64,000 nucleotides of DNA, from the NCBI GenBank assembly GCA_048594975.1, contig JBMDXQ010000025.1:97531-161530 (forward strand), given 5' to 3'. Origin of the DNA: JBMDXB01 sp048594975. Lineage in GTDB: Bacteria > Acidobacteriota > Vicinamibacteria > Vicinamibacterales > 2-12-FULL-66-21. Below are positions 55,263 to 63,665 of the stretch, piece after piece (positions within the stretch are counted from its first letter, which is position 1; the number at the start of each line of letters is the position of its first letter). Under the pieces are notes generated by a model that did no database searches, was not told where the DNA came from, and saw nothing but the letters and a program-made list of their open reading frames with translations. The translations under genes and the position numbers were made by a program.

Positions 55263-56537
55263 CTACGAGCCGCTCTTCCCGCCAGCGTACGGGTTCCCGC
55301 CGAGCGCGTTGGAAATCGCGGTAATCGCCCGCTGCGCTCGGACGCTGTTGCCCGGGTCGTCGAGCGGCGGGGACACGACGGCGATGCCGAACTTGCCGGG
55401 CGAGACGGCGATGATGCCGCCGCCGACGCCGCTCTTGGCCGGCAGCCCGGTGTGATAGAGCCACTTGCCGGAGTCGTCGTACAGGCCGGCCGTCGCCATG
55501 ACGGCGAGCACGCCCGGCACCTTGGCGGCGTCCATGACCTGTTTGCCGGTCACCGGGTTCTTCCCGCCGAACGCCAGCGTCGCCGCCATCGTCGCCAGAT
55601 CGCGCGCGTTCACGCCGACGGAGCACTGGCGCGTGTACAGATCGACCGCCTGCTGCCAGTTGTCCTTCTCGGCGATATAGCCGTAGGCGTACATCAGCGC
55701 ACCGATCGCCTGATTGCGCTGGTTGGTGTCCGACTCCGACTTGTAGACGTCCTGCAGCACGCTCAACTGGCGTCCCGCCGCGTAGTCCGGATGCGATCCC
55801 TGCAGCGAGCGCGTGCCGGGCGTGCCGTTGATGCCGCCGTACAGACTGAACTTGCGGTGGAATTGGTACCCGAGCACGCCGAAGATCGCGTCTTGATCGG
55901 TCGTGTTGACCGTCCAGAGCACCACGGTGTAGAGCAGCTTGGGAACGCCCACCCACCCCTTCAGGTAGACAATCACGCGGTGCGGAAAGATGTCGTTGCG
56001 CGGATCGATCGTGTGCGCGTTGCCGAGGTGATCGGTATAGCGCTGTTCCGCCGGCAACTGGTTGATGTACCGGACCAGCGCGTACGCGCTGATCGCAAGC
56101 TCGCCGGCGTCCGTGCGGCCAATCAAGAACCCGTCGCCCGGATCGAACTCACCCCATGTCTCGATGCGCTCGGTTGGCTGCCGCGATGGCTGCGGCGACG
56201 GCGCCGGTCCGAGGAGGAAGTCACCGCTGCACCCGTCCGAGACCCACACACCAGCCTGGTCGTACCCCCACGTCTTCCCGAGCAGGCACGGCCCCGGCCC
56301 GGTGGCGCGAGCCAGGACGACGCCGGCCGACGTATCGGCGGGACACGACGTGCGCGCGCCGGGCTTCGACGCGCAGGACACCGACGGCTGGGTGGCCTGA
56401 GTGCGCCCGCCGTCATCGGTGGCGGTGACAGCGGTCGTGCCCGTCGTACCGCCTGGCGGATCGGTCTGCGCCTCGATGGGCACCGGCGCGAACAAGACGA
56501 GGAGCAGACACAGCGCACTTTTCCGAATGGGACGCAT
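55263..56537 (-). CDS. Chimeric ORF: DUF3011/porin N-terminus joined in frame to a glutaminase C-terminal half
   Basis: A 424-residue ORF made of two unrelated pieces. Residues 1 to about 247: signal peptide (KSALCLLLVLFAPVPIEA), a DUF3011 domain (LLGKTWGYDQAGVWVSDGC) and the first third of a porin barrel (ERIETWGEFDPGDGFLIGR to TRSLQGSHP). From about 248: the C-terminal half of a serine-dependent glutaminase (VYKSESDTNQRNQAIG, LYTRQCS, NARDLATMAATLAFGG, LPAKSGVGGGIIAVSPGK). The glutaminase half lacks the SxxK catalytic Ser-Lys region, and the porin lacks most strands, so neither part should work alone. It looks like an in-frame deletion between neighbouring porin and glsA genes, or an assembly join. 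It is 25 bp upstream of ansB. Confidence 0.75.
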   Translation of the reverse strand: MRPIRKSALCLLLVLFAPVPIEAQTDPPGGTTGTTAVTATDDGGRTQATQPSVSCASKPGARTSCPADTSAGVVLARATGPGPCLLGKTWGYDQAGVWVSDGCSGDFLLGPAPSPQPSRQPTERIETWGEFDPGDGFLIGRTDAGELAISAYALVRYINQLPAEQRYTDHLGNAHTIDPRNDIFPHRVIVYLKGWVGVPKLLYTVVLWTVNTTDQDAIFGVLGYQFHRKFSLYGGINGTPGTRSLQGSHPDYAAGRQLSVLQDVYKSESDTNQRNQAIGALMYAYGYIAEKDNWQQAVDLYTRQCSVGVNARDLATMAATLAFGGKNPVTGKQVMDAAKVPGVLAVMATAGLYDDSGKWLYHTGLPAKSGVGGGIIAVSPGKFGIAVVSPPLDDPGNSVRAQRAITAISNALGGNPYAGGKSGS

Positions 56538-56697
56538 GGCCGCAGGTGCTGACGCACGAGCGATGCCACGAGCATGCGCGGCCTGACGGCAAGCGAAGGC
56601 GCTGAGCGGGAACGCCTCTTGCCCGCGTGGCCAATCCTCGCGACCGTTTCGTGCCTCCGTCATTTCGGAGGACCTCCGAGAAGTCGCGAATTGGGCG

Positions 56698-58392
56698 TCA
56701 GCCGACCGGCCGCGGTGCTCCCCCGAGCGGCTCCTGCCAGCGTCTGACGACCGCGTCCACCGACTCGGCCGACGACAGCGGGCCGTAGTCGCTTTCGAAG
56801 CCGATGTTCTGCAGCGCATCGCGCACCGCGCCGCGCGCGTCCGCCAGGCGGAATTCGATGCCGCCGTCGTGGAGGCTCCGGTGCAACTCCGCGAGCAGCT
56901 CCGCGCCGGCCAGATCGACATTCGGAACGGACCCGAGGAAGAACACGACCAGCCGCACGGGATCGACCCGCGCGCGCAGCAAATCGTGGAGACGCTGGCG
57001 GACGTACTCGACGTTGAAGTAGACGAGCGACGACTCGCATCGCACGACGAGGACGCCCGGGATGCGCTCCTGGTCGGGCTGCCGCGACCGATCGGCAAAG
57101 TAGGTCGTGCCCGGCACCGGCGTCAGCTCGGTCACGCGCGGGTGGGCGGCCTGACGAAGCAGGAGGACGATCGAGATTGCGGCGCCGAGCAGGACGCCGT
57201 TCACCGGCCCGGATCCGAGCACGCCGGCGAGCGCCACGGCGGCAGCTGCGAATTCGCCGCGGCTGAACCGCCAGATGCGCCGCAGCGCGTGGAGGTCCAC
57301 GAGGCTCATCACGGCGGCCAGGACGATCGCCGCGAGCACCGGCTGCGGCAGATTTCGCAGCAGCCCGGAGGCGAACAGGACGACGACCAGCGTGAACAGC
57401 GCGGCGATCAGCCCCGACACCGGGCTGCGCGCCCCCGCGCTCTCGTTGACGAGCGACTGCGACATGCCGCCGCTCACGGGAAAGCCGCGGCCGACTCCAG
57501 CGAGCAGGTTGGCGCCGCCGATCGCCAGCAGTTCCCGGTTGGCATCGAACCGGTACCCGTGCTTCTGCGCGAACATGCGCCCGATCGCGGACGTCTCGAC
57601 GGCGCCGAGGACGAAGCTCGCGAGCGCCAGCGGGAGCAGCGCGTTCAGCTCCTGCCGGCTGATGGCCGGCAGCCCGATCGCCGGCAGCCCCTGCGGCACC
57701 GTGCCGAGCAGCGCCACCCCGGCCGCCTCGAAATCGAAGATTCTCGCCCCCAGAATCCCGCCGACGACCACCAGGAACGCGACCGGCCGGTTCTTCAGCC
57801 ATCGCCGCCCGGCCACGAGACACGCGAACGCGCCCACGCCAACCAGCAGTGACGGCGCGTGCGTGTCCCCCAGATGCCCGATCAGGTACGCGCTGCGCTC
57901 CCAGAAGTCGCCATGCGTGCCTTTGATCCCGAACAGCTTCGGCAGCTGCGTGCTCGCCAGGTACAACGCCAGCCCGGCCTTGAAGCCGACGAGCACGGTC
58001 TCAGAGAAAAAGCCGATGGCGTTGCCCGCGCGCAGCAGCCAGGCAACGACCGCGATCACCCCGACCAGCAGCGCAACGGCCGCGGCGAGCGCCGCATGCC
58101 GCGTGGGATCGCCGGCGCTCAACTCGCCGACCGAGGCTCCGATCAACAGCGACAGCGCCGAGGTCACCGTGATGACCGTGTGCCGCGAGCTGCAGAGCAG
58201 CCAGAAGACGACGCCCGAGAACAGGCAGGCGTAGAGACCGGCCTCGGGCGGAAGCCCCGCGAGAGAGGCGTCGCCAATGCCCGCCGGGAGCAGGTAGGCC
58301 GCGAGCGTGAGTCCCGCGACGAGATCGGCGCGAGCCGACCACGCGGGATCCCCCGCCTGCCACGCGAGCACGGCTCCTCGCGTCAGCGACAC
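56698..58392 (-). CDS. SulP-family anion transporter with STAS domain
   Basis: 564 residues: a membrane domain of about twelve to fourteen helices (opening with LVAGLTLAAYLLPAGIGDAS, and VSGGMSQSLVNESAGARSPV in the core) and a C-terminal STAS domain (about 435-550, GVLVVRCESSLVYFNVEYVR). SulP proteins carry sulfate, bicarbonate, or C4-dicarboxylates with H+ or Na+; the substrate is open here. Next to amino-acid fermentation genes, bicarbonate or dicarboxylate is as likely as sulfate. The GTG at 58392 is chosen for its GGGAG and because the upstream 28 codons are Arg/Pro-rich noise. Confidence 0.88.
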   Translation of the reverse strand: MSLTRGAVLAWQAGDPAWSARADLVAGLTLAAYLLPAGIGDASLAGLPPEAGLYACLFSGVVFWLLCSSRHTVITVTSALSLLIGASVGELSAGDPTRHAALAAAVALLVGVIAVVAWLLRAGNAIGFFSETVLVGFKAGLALYLASTQLPKLFGIKGTHGDFWERSAYLIGHLGDTHAPSLLVGVGAFACLVAGRRWLKNRPVAFLVVVGGILGARIFDFEAAGVALLGTVPQGLPAIGLPAISRQELNALLPLALASFVLGAVETSAIGRMFAQKHGYRFDANRELLAIGGANLLAGVGRGFPVSGGMSQSLVNESAGARSPVSGLIAALFTLVVVLFASGLLRNLPQPVLAAIVLAAVMSLVDLHALRRIWRFSRGEFAAAAVALAGVLGSGPVNGVLLGAAISIVLLLRQAAHPRVTELTPVPGTTYFADRSRQPDQERIPGVLVVRCESSLVYFNVEYVRQRLHDLLRARVDPVRLVVFFLGSVPNVDLAGAELLAELHRSLHDGGIEFRLADARGAVRDALQNIGFESDYGPLSSAESVDAVVRRWQEPLGGAPRPVG

Positions 58393-58590
58393 GGCAGGAT
58401 CTCCCGGCGTGCCGGAGCCCTCGTATCTCCGGGGGCACCTCCGGCGGGACGGAGGATTCCCGGGTGGCCGACGCACAGGTTTCGAGTGGTTTTACGCATT
58501 GTCCCCTCCGGCGGGCCGGGGAATGGCCCTTGCTGTGCCGAAGTGGAGTACCGCAACGCAAGACGTGCGCCCACGAGAAAGGGAGCCGAT

Positions 58591-60213
58591 ATGACCGCGC
58601 ACAAAGACGGTTGGGCGTTCAAGGTGGAAGCCGCAGACTGCGCCCCCTCCGGGGTGGACGGGGCGGTCGACCGCCGAGATTTCATGGTGCGCAGCGCCGT
58701 CGCCGGCGCGCTCGCTGTCATCACCGGCTGCTCGAAGGGCGACGGGGACGTCCAGCCGGCGACGGCGGCGGCGCCGCCGCCGGCGCAGCCGCCGCAGCCA
58801 CAGGTGCCGCTCTCGTCCGACCTCGAGGTCGTGAAGAAGGCCAAGGGGCCGGTGATGACGACGCTCGACGAGTTCTATAAGGTGGGACCCGGCCCGTCGA
58901 GCTCGCACACCATCGGGCCGATGCGGATCACCTACGACTTCTACCAGCGCTGCACGAAGCTCCCCGCCGAGCAGCTCGCCCAGGCGACGGCGCTGAAGGT
59001 GCACCTCTTCGGCAGCCTGAGCGCGACCGGCAAGGGGCACGGCACGGAGCGCGCGGCCCTCGCCGGCATCATCGGCAAGGAGCCGGCCACCGTCGAACCG
59101 GCGTTCCTCGACAGCCTCGCGGAGAAACCGGACCAGACATTCCCGGTGAAGCTGGGGACCGCCACGTTCAACGCCTCCCTGAAGGACATCGTGTACGACT
59201 CGCCGAAGGGGGAGTTCCCGCACCCGAACACCATGACCTGCAAGCTCGTGGCGGGCGACAAGGTCCTCCTCGAGCAGGAGTACTACTCGGTGGGCGGCGG
59301 GTTCATCGAGTGGAAGGGCTACACGCCGCCCAAGAAGGGGCAGCCGAAGTACCCGTACGCCACCATGAAGGAGCTGCAGGCCCATGCCGAGCAGAACAAG
59401 CTGTCGATCGCGCAGGTCGTCCTGGCGAACGAACTGGCGGTCTCGGGCAAGTCCGAGGCGGACGTCTACGCGTTCGTCGACAAGATCACGACCGCGATGG
59501 TCAACATCGTCAAGAGCGGGCTGAGCGCGCCGCCGTCCACGCTGCCCGGGCCGATCAAACTCAAGACGAAGGCCGGCGAAGTCTACAGGCGCGCGATGGA
59601 CGACGAATTCGAGCGGCAGCGCGGGCTCGGCGTGGTGTCGGCGTACGCGCTGGCCGGGTCGGAGGAGAACGCGCGCGGGCACCTGGTGGTGACCGCGCCG
59701 ACGGGCGGCTCCGCCGGCGTCATCCCCGCGATCGTCTACGCGCTCGGCGAGGGCGGGCGGAAGCTGCCGCCGCAGAAGATCCGCGACGGGATGCTCGCCG
59801 CGGCGGCGGTGGGCTACCTGTGCAAGCACAACGCGACGCTTTCCGGGGCGGAGGGCGGATGCCAGGCGGAAATTGGCGTCGCCTCCGCGATGGGCGCCGC
59901 GCTCGTCGCCCAGGCGCACGACTTCGGTCACCAGGTGGTCGCCAACGCCGCCGAATCGGCGCTCCAGCACCACCTTGGGATGACGTGCGACCCGGTCGCC
60001 GGCTTCGTGCAGGTGCCGTGCGTCGAGCGGTGCGCGTTCGGGGCGGTGAAGGCTTGGACGGGATTCATGATCGCGAGCAACGAAATCCCGACCCACCGCC
60101 GCGTGGACTTCGACACGACCGTCACCGCGATGGCGCTCACCGCCAAGGAGATGAACACGAAGTACAAGGAAACGTCCGAAGGCGGCCTGGCCGTCTCCGT
60201 CGTCCTGTGCTGA
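58591..60213 (+). CDS. sdaA: L-serine dehydratase with Tat-type lipoprotein signal
   Basis: 540 residues. Unusually it starts with an export signal: RRDFM at 28-32, a hydrophobic stretch and a lipobox-like ITGC (C47), then an Ala/Pro linker (about 55-72). The enzyme follows: PGPSSSHTIGP (about 100-110) of the beta domain and the alpha domain with [4Fe-4S] ligands C424, C466 and C477, at the same spacing (42 and 11) as Cys343/385/396 of Legionella SdaA. The C-terminal residue is Cys, as in enzymes where the tail cysteine is the fourth ligand. It deaminates L-serine to pyruvate and ammonia. The ATG has GGGAG six bases upstream. The Tat route would allow export of the folded Fe-S protein. Confidence 0.9.
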   Translation: MTAHKDGWAFKVEAADCAPSGVDGAVDRRDFMVRSAVAGALAVITGCSKGDGDVQPATAAAPPPAQPPQPQVPLSSDLEVVKKAKGPVMTTLDEFYKVGPGPSSSHTIGPMRITYDFYQRCTKLPAEQLAQATALKVHLFGSLSATGKGHGTERAALAGIIGKEPATVEPAFLDSLAEKPDQTFPVKLGTATFNASLKDIVYDSPKGEFPHPNTMTCKLVAGDKVLLEQEYYSVGGGFIEWKGYTPPKKGQPKYPYATMKELQAHAEQNKLSIAQVVLANELAVSGKSEADVYAFVDKITTAMVNIVKSGLSAPPSTLPGPIKLKTKAGEVYRRAMDDEFERQRGLGVVSAYALAGSEENARGHLVVTAPTGGSAGVIPAIVYALGEGGRKLPPQKIRDGMLAAAAVGYLCKHNATLSGAEGGCQAEIGVASAMGAALVAQAHDFGHQVVANAAESALQHHLGMTCDPVAGFVQVPCVERCAFGAVKAWTGFMIASNEIPTHRRVDFDTTVTAMALTAKEMNTKYKETSEGGLAVSVVLC

Positions 60214-60234
60214 GCGGCCCGACTGGAGCCGTCC

Positions 60235-61491
60235 GTGCCCCTCGCTGCCAGAACGGCCGTCGTCGCGTGGCTGATCACGGCTGTGTACTATTTCTACCAG
60301 TACACGCTGCGATCGGCCCCGTCGGTGATGATGCCGCAGCTGTCCGACGCGTTCGGCCTGAGCGCGATGGGCGTGGCGTCGATGGTGGGGCTGTTCTACT
60401 ACGGCTACTCCCCGTTCAGCCTGGTCGCCGGCGTCGCGCTCGACCGGTTCGGCGCGCGGCGCGTCGTGCCGATCGGGGCGGCGGCGGTCGGCGTGGGCGC
60501 GCTGCTCTTCGCCTCCGGGCACAGCGGGCTGGCGAGCGCGGGGCGTCTGCTGCAGGGCGCCGGCGGCGTCTTTGCGCTGGTTGGCGCCGTGTACATCGCG
60601 TCGACCAGCTTCCCGGCATCGCGGGCGGCGACGCTCATCGGCGCGACGCAGATGTTCGGCATGGCCGGCGGGTCCGCCGGCCAGTTCGTCGTGGGCCCCG
60701 TGATCGGCGCTGGCATCCCGTGGAACGCCTTCTGGGCGGTGATGGGCATCGGCGGGCTGGCGATCAGCGTGGTGCTGGTCATGCTGCTGCCGGCGCCGCA
60801 GCGGCAGGCGGAGCGCGACGACTGGCTGCGGACCTCCGCGCGCGCGATGGCGACAGTGTTCCGTAACCCGCAGTCGATCCTCTGCGGGATGATCGCCGGC
60901 CTGCTGTTCATCCCGACGACCATCTTCGACATGATCTGGGGCGTCCGCTACCTGCAGGAGGCGCACGGCTTCGAGTACGGCGCCGCCGTCATGCGCTCGG
61001 CGACCGTCCCCCTCGGCTGGATCGTCGGCTGTCCGCTGCTCGGCCTGGTCTCGGATCGGATCGGCCGCCGCAAGCCGGTGATCGCGGCGGGGGCGGCGGT
61101 GCTGCTCGCCTGCCTGGCGTGGATCCTCTACGGGCCGGCCGACGTGCTGCCGCCGTACGTACTGGGCCTGGTCGCCGGGCTGGGATCCGGCGCCGCGATG
61201 CTCCCGTACACGGTGATCAAGGAAGCCAATCCGCCGCAGATGAGCGGCACGGCCACCGGCGTCATCAACTTCCTCAACTTCACGTTCAGCGCGCTGCTCG
61301 GGCCGGCGTTCGGCGCGGTTCTCGCCGCGGTCAGCGGCGGCGCATCGCGCATGTCGCTGGATCACTACCAGATGGCGTTCCGGCCGCTCTTGTACGGCGT
61401 CGCGCTGGCGATCGTGCTCACGTTGTTCCTGAAGGAAACGGGGTCCTCGGCCGAGCCGCGGACCGCTGTGGCAGTGGCAGGTGCGCAATGA
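60235..61491 (+). CDS. MFS transporter in serine/acetate operon
   Basis: 418 residues with twelve TM helices and major-facilitator signatures (DRFGARRVVPIG between helices 2 and 3, SDRIGRRKPVI between 8 and 9). It follows sdaA by 21 bp and overlaps pta (ATGA), so it belongs to this operon. Likely substrates are the pathway's own compounds (pyruvate, serine, acetate or formate); if SdaA is really exported, pyruvate import is attractive. The substrate is inference only. The start is GTG with GGAG upstream. Confidence 0.82.
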   Translation: MPLAARTAVVAWLITAVYYFYQYTLRSAPSVMMPQLSDAFGLSAMGVASMVGLFYYGYSPFSLVAGVALDRFGARRVVPIGAAAVGVGALLFASGHSGLASAGRLLQGAGGVFALVGAVYIASTSFPASRAATLIGATQMFGMAGGSAGQFVVGPVIGAGIPWNAFWAVMGIGGLAISVVLVMLLPAPQRQAERDDWLRTSARAMATVFRNPQSILCGMIAGLLFIPTTIFDMIWGVRYLQEAHGFEYGAAVMRSATVPLGWIVGCPLLGLVSDRIGRRKPVIAAGAAVLLACLAWILYGPADVLPPYVLGLVAGLGSGAAMLPYTVIKEANPPQMSGTATGVINFLNFTFSALLGPAFGAVLAAVSGGASRMSLDHYQMAFRPLLYGVALAIVLTLFLKETGSSAEPRTAVAVAGAQ

Positions 61492-62432
61492 CGAAGGAAC
61501 CCGGGTCGGGCAAGTACGAACAGCTGCTGACGCGGTGCCGGCACCTCGAGCCGGTGCCGACGGCCGTGGCGCATCCCTGCGAGGCGACGGCGCTCGCCGG
61601 GGCCATCGAGGCCGCCGGCCTTGGCCTCATCGCGCCGATCCTCGTCGGCCCCGCGGCAAAAATCAACGCGGTCGCCGCCGAGAGCGGGACCGACCTCTCG
61701 AAGGCGCGGATCGTCGACGTGCCGCACAGTCATGCCGCGGCGCAGAAGTCGGTCGAGCTGGTGCGCCGGGGCGAAGCGGAGCTCCTGATGAAGGGGAGCC
61801 TGCACAGCGACGAGCTGCTCGGCGCCGTCGTCGCCAAGGAGACGGGCTTGCGGACCGGCCGCCGCATCAGCCACGTCTTCATCATGGACGTGCCGACGTA
61901 TCACAAGGTCCTCGTGGTCACCGACGCCGCGATCAACATCGCGCCGACGCTCGAGGACAAGGTGGACATCTGCCAGAACGCGATCGACCTGGCGGTCGCA
62001 CTCGGTTTGGCGAGACCGAAGGTGGCGATCCTGGCGGCCGTGGAGACGGTCAACTCGCGGATGCCGGCGACGATCGATGCGGCCTGCCTCTGCAAGATGG
62101 CCGACCGCGGCCAGATCAGCTCGGCGATCCTCGACGGACCGCTGGCCTTCGACAACGCGATCAGCGCCGAGGCGGCGCGGATCAAGGGCATCCGGTCGGA
62201 GGTCGCGGGCGATCCCGACATCCTCCTCGTCCCGGATCTCGAAGCCGGCAACATCCTCGCGAAGCAGCTCAGCTTCCTGGCCAACGCCGACAGCGCGGGG
62301 CTCGTCGTCGGCGCACGCGTGCCGGTGATCCTGACGAGCCGGGCCGACAGCGTCCGCGCGCGCATCGCGAGCTGCGCCGTCGCGAAGCTCGCGGCGCACG
62401 CGCGCCGGCAGGTTCTCCAGGCAACCCCGTAG
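61488..62432 (+). CDS. pta: Phosphate acetyltransferase (PTA/PTB family)
   Basis: 314 residues of a single PTA/PTB domain: LMKGSLHSDELLGAVV, GRRISHVFIMDVPTY, DKVDICQNAIDLA and DILLVPDLEAGNILAKQL. It converts acetyl-CoA and phosphate to acetyl phosphate and CoA; butyryl- or propionyl-CoA use is possible. Related proteins often carry an N-terminal MaoC-like hydratase domain, absent here. The ATG overlaps the MFS stop; ackA follows after 12 bp. Confidence 0.9.
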   Translation: MTKEPGSGKYEQLLTRCRHLEPVPTAVAHPCEATALAGAIEAAGLGLIAPILVGPAAKINAVAAESGTDLSKARIVDVPHSHAAAQKSVELVRRGEAELLMKGSLHSDELLGAVVAKETGLRTGRRISHVFIMDVPTYHKVLVVTDAAINIAPTLEDKVDICQNAIDLAVALGLARPKVAILAAVETVNSRMPATIDAACLCKMADRGQISSAILDGPLAFDNAISAEAARIKGIRSEVAGDPDILLVPDLEAGNILAKQLSFLANADSAGLVVGARVPVILTSRADSVRARIASCAVAKLAAHARRQVLQATP

Positions 62433-62444
62433 AGGCCGTGCACC

Positions 62445-63665
62445 ATGGACGACATCGCCATCGTGGTCAATGCGGGCTCGTCGAGCCTGAAGTTCTGCGT
62501 CTTCCGCCGCCGTGATTCCGGCGACTGGTCGCTCGACAGCCGCGGGCAGATCGAGGGCATCGGCAGCTCGCCGCGACTGGCGGCCAAGGACGGCACGGGC
62601 GCGCTCATCGACGAGCGGGGGCTTGCAGGCGAGGTGCGGGATGGCCGGACGGCGATGCGCGCGGTTGGGGGGTGGCTCCGCAGCCGCTACACGGCCTGCC
62701 GCGTCGTCGGCGTCGGCCATCGCGTCGTCCACGGCGGCCCGCGTTTCACCGGTCCGACGGTTGTTACACCGGAGGTGCTCGAGGAGTTGAAGGGCCTGAT
62801 CCGGCTGGCACCGCTCCACCAGCCGCACAACCTGGCGGCCATCGAAGCGGTCGTCGAGTCGCTGCCGGGCGTGCCGCAGGTGGCGTGTTTCGACACCAGC
62901 TTCCATCGCGGCCAGCCGGAGGTCGCGCAACTGGTGCCGTTGCCGCAGGACGTGCGCCGCGGCGGGGTGCAGCGCTACGGCTTTCACGGGCTCTCCTACG
63001 AGTACATCGCGTCAGTCCTGCCGGCCGTCGCGCCGGACATCGCGCACGGACGCGTGATCGTGGCGCACCTGGGCAGCGGGGCGAGCCTGTGCGCGATGAA
63101 GGACTGCCGCAGCGTCGACAGCACGCTCGGATTCACGGCGCTGGATGGGTTGTGCATGGGCACGCGGCCGGGGGCGCTCGATCCCGGGGTCGTGCTGTAT
63201 CTCTTCCAGGGGCTCGGCCTCTCCGCGCAGGACGTCGAGGCACTCCTCTACAAGAAGTCCGGCCTCCTGGGCATCTCCGGCATCAGCAGCGACATGCGCG
63301 TCCTGATGGACAGCAGCGCGCCGGCCGCCAGGCTGGCGATCGACTACTTCGTCTACCGCGCGGCCTGCGAGATCGGGGCGCTCGCCGCCGTCCTGGGTGG
63401 CATCGACGGCCTGGTGTTCACGGCCGGCATCGGCGAGAACTCCCCCGAGATCCGCCGCCGGATCTGCGAGGCATCGGCCTGGCTCGGCATCGAGCTGGAC
63501 GCCGACGCCAACACGCGTAAAGGGCCGCGCATCTCGACCGCCGGAAGCAGGGTGTCGGCCTGGGTGATTCCCACCAACGAGGAGCTGATGATTGCGCGGC
63601 ACACCGGGCGGCTGCTCGGACTGGTCGCCACCGCCGCACAGCCGGCGTCAGGGAGCGCTGTATGA
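62445..63665 (+). CDS. ackA: Acetate/propionate kinase
   Basis: 406 residues of the ASKHA fold: NAGSSSLKFCVF phosphate loop, GHRVVHGG, FDTSFHRGQP, YGFHGLSYEYI and HLGSGASLCAMKDCRSVD, with GTRPGALDPG and FTAGIGENSPEIR. It makes ATP and acetate from acetyl phosphate. AGAGG lies eight bases before the ATG. Its stop overlaps the pflB ATG (ATGA). Confidence 0.95.
   Translation: MDDIAIVVNAGSSSLKFCVFRRRDSGDWSLDSRGQIEGIGSSPRLAAKDGTGALIDERGLAGEVRDGRTAMRAVGGWLRSRYTACRVVGVGHRVVHGGPRFTGPTVVTPEVLEELKGLIRLAPLHQPHNLAAIEAVVESLPGVPQVACFDTSFHRGQPEVAQLVPLPQDVRRGGVQRYGFHGLSYEYIASVLPAVAPDIAHGRVIVAHLGSGASLCAMKDCRSVDSTLGFTALDGLCMGTRPGALDPGVVLYLFQGLGLSAQDVEALLYKKSGLLGISGISSDMRVLMDSSAPAARLAIDYFVYRAACEIGALAAVLGGIDGLVFTAGIGENSPEIRRRICEASAWLGIELDADANTRKGPRISTAGSRVSAWVIPTNEELMIARHTGRLLGLVATAAQPASGSAV

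Noticed and set aside
58477..58590. Amino-acid riboswitch upstream of sdaA
   Set aside because: The short divergent gap contains a GC-rich hairpin but none of the conserved core bases of glycine or other amino-acid riboswitches.
58492..61488. 998-codon open frame on the minus strand opposite sdaA and the MFS gene
   Set aside because: Arg/Asp/His-rich low-complexity translation with no domain; it mirrors the codon bias of two clear plus-strand genes and is a high-GC shadow.
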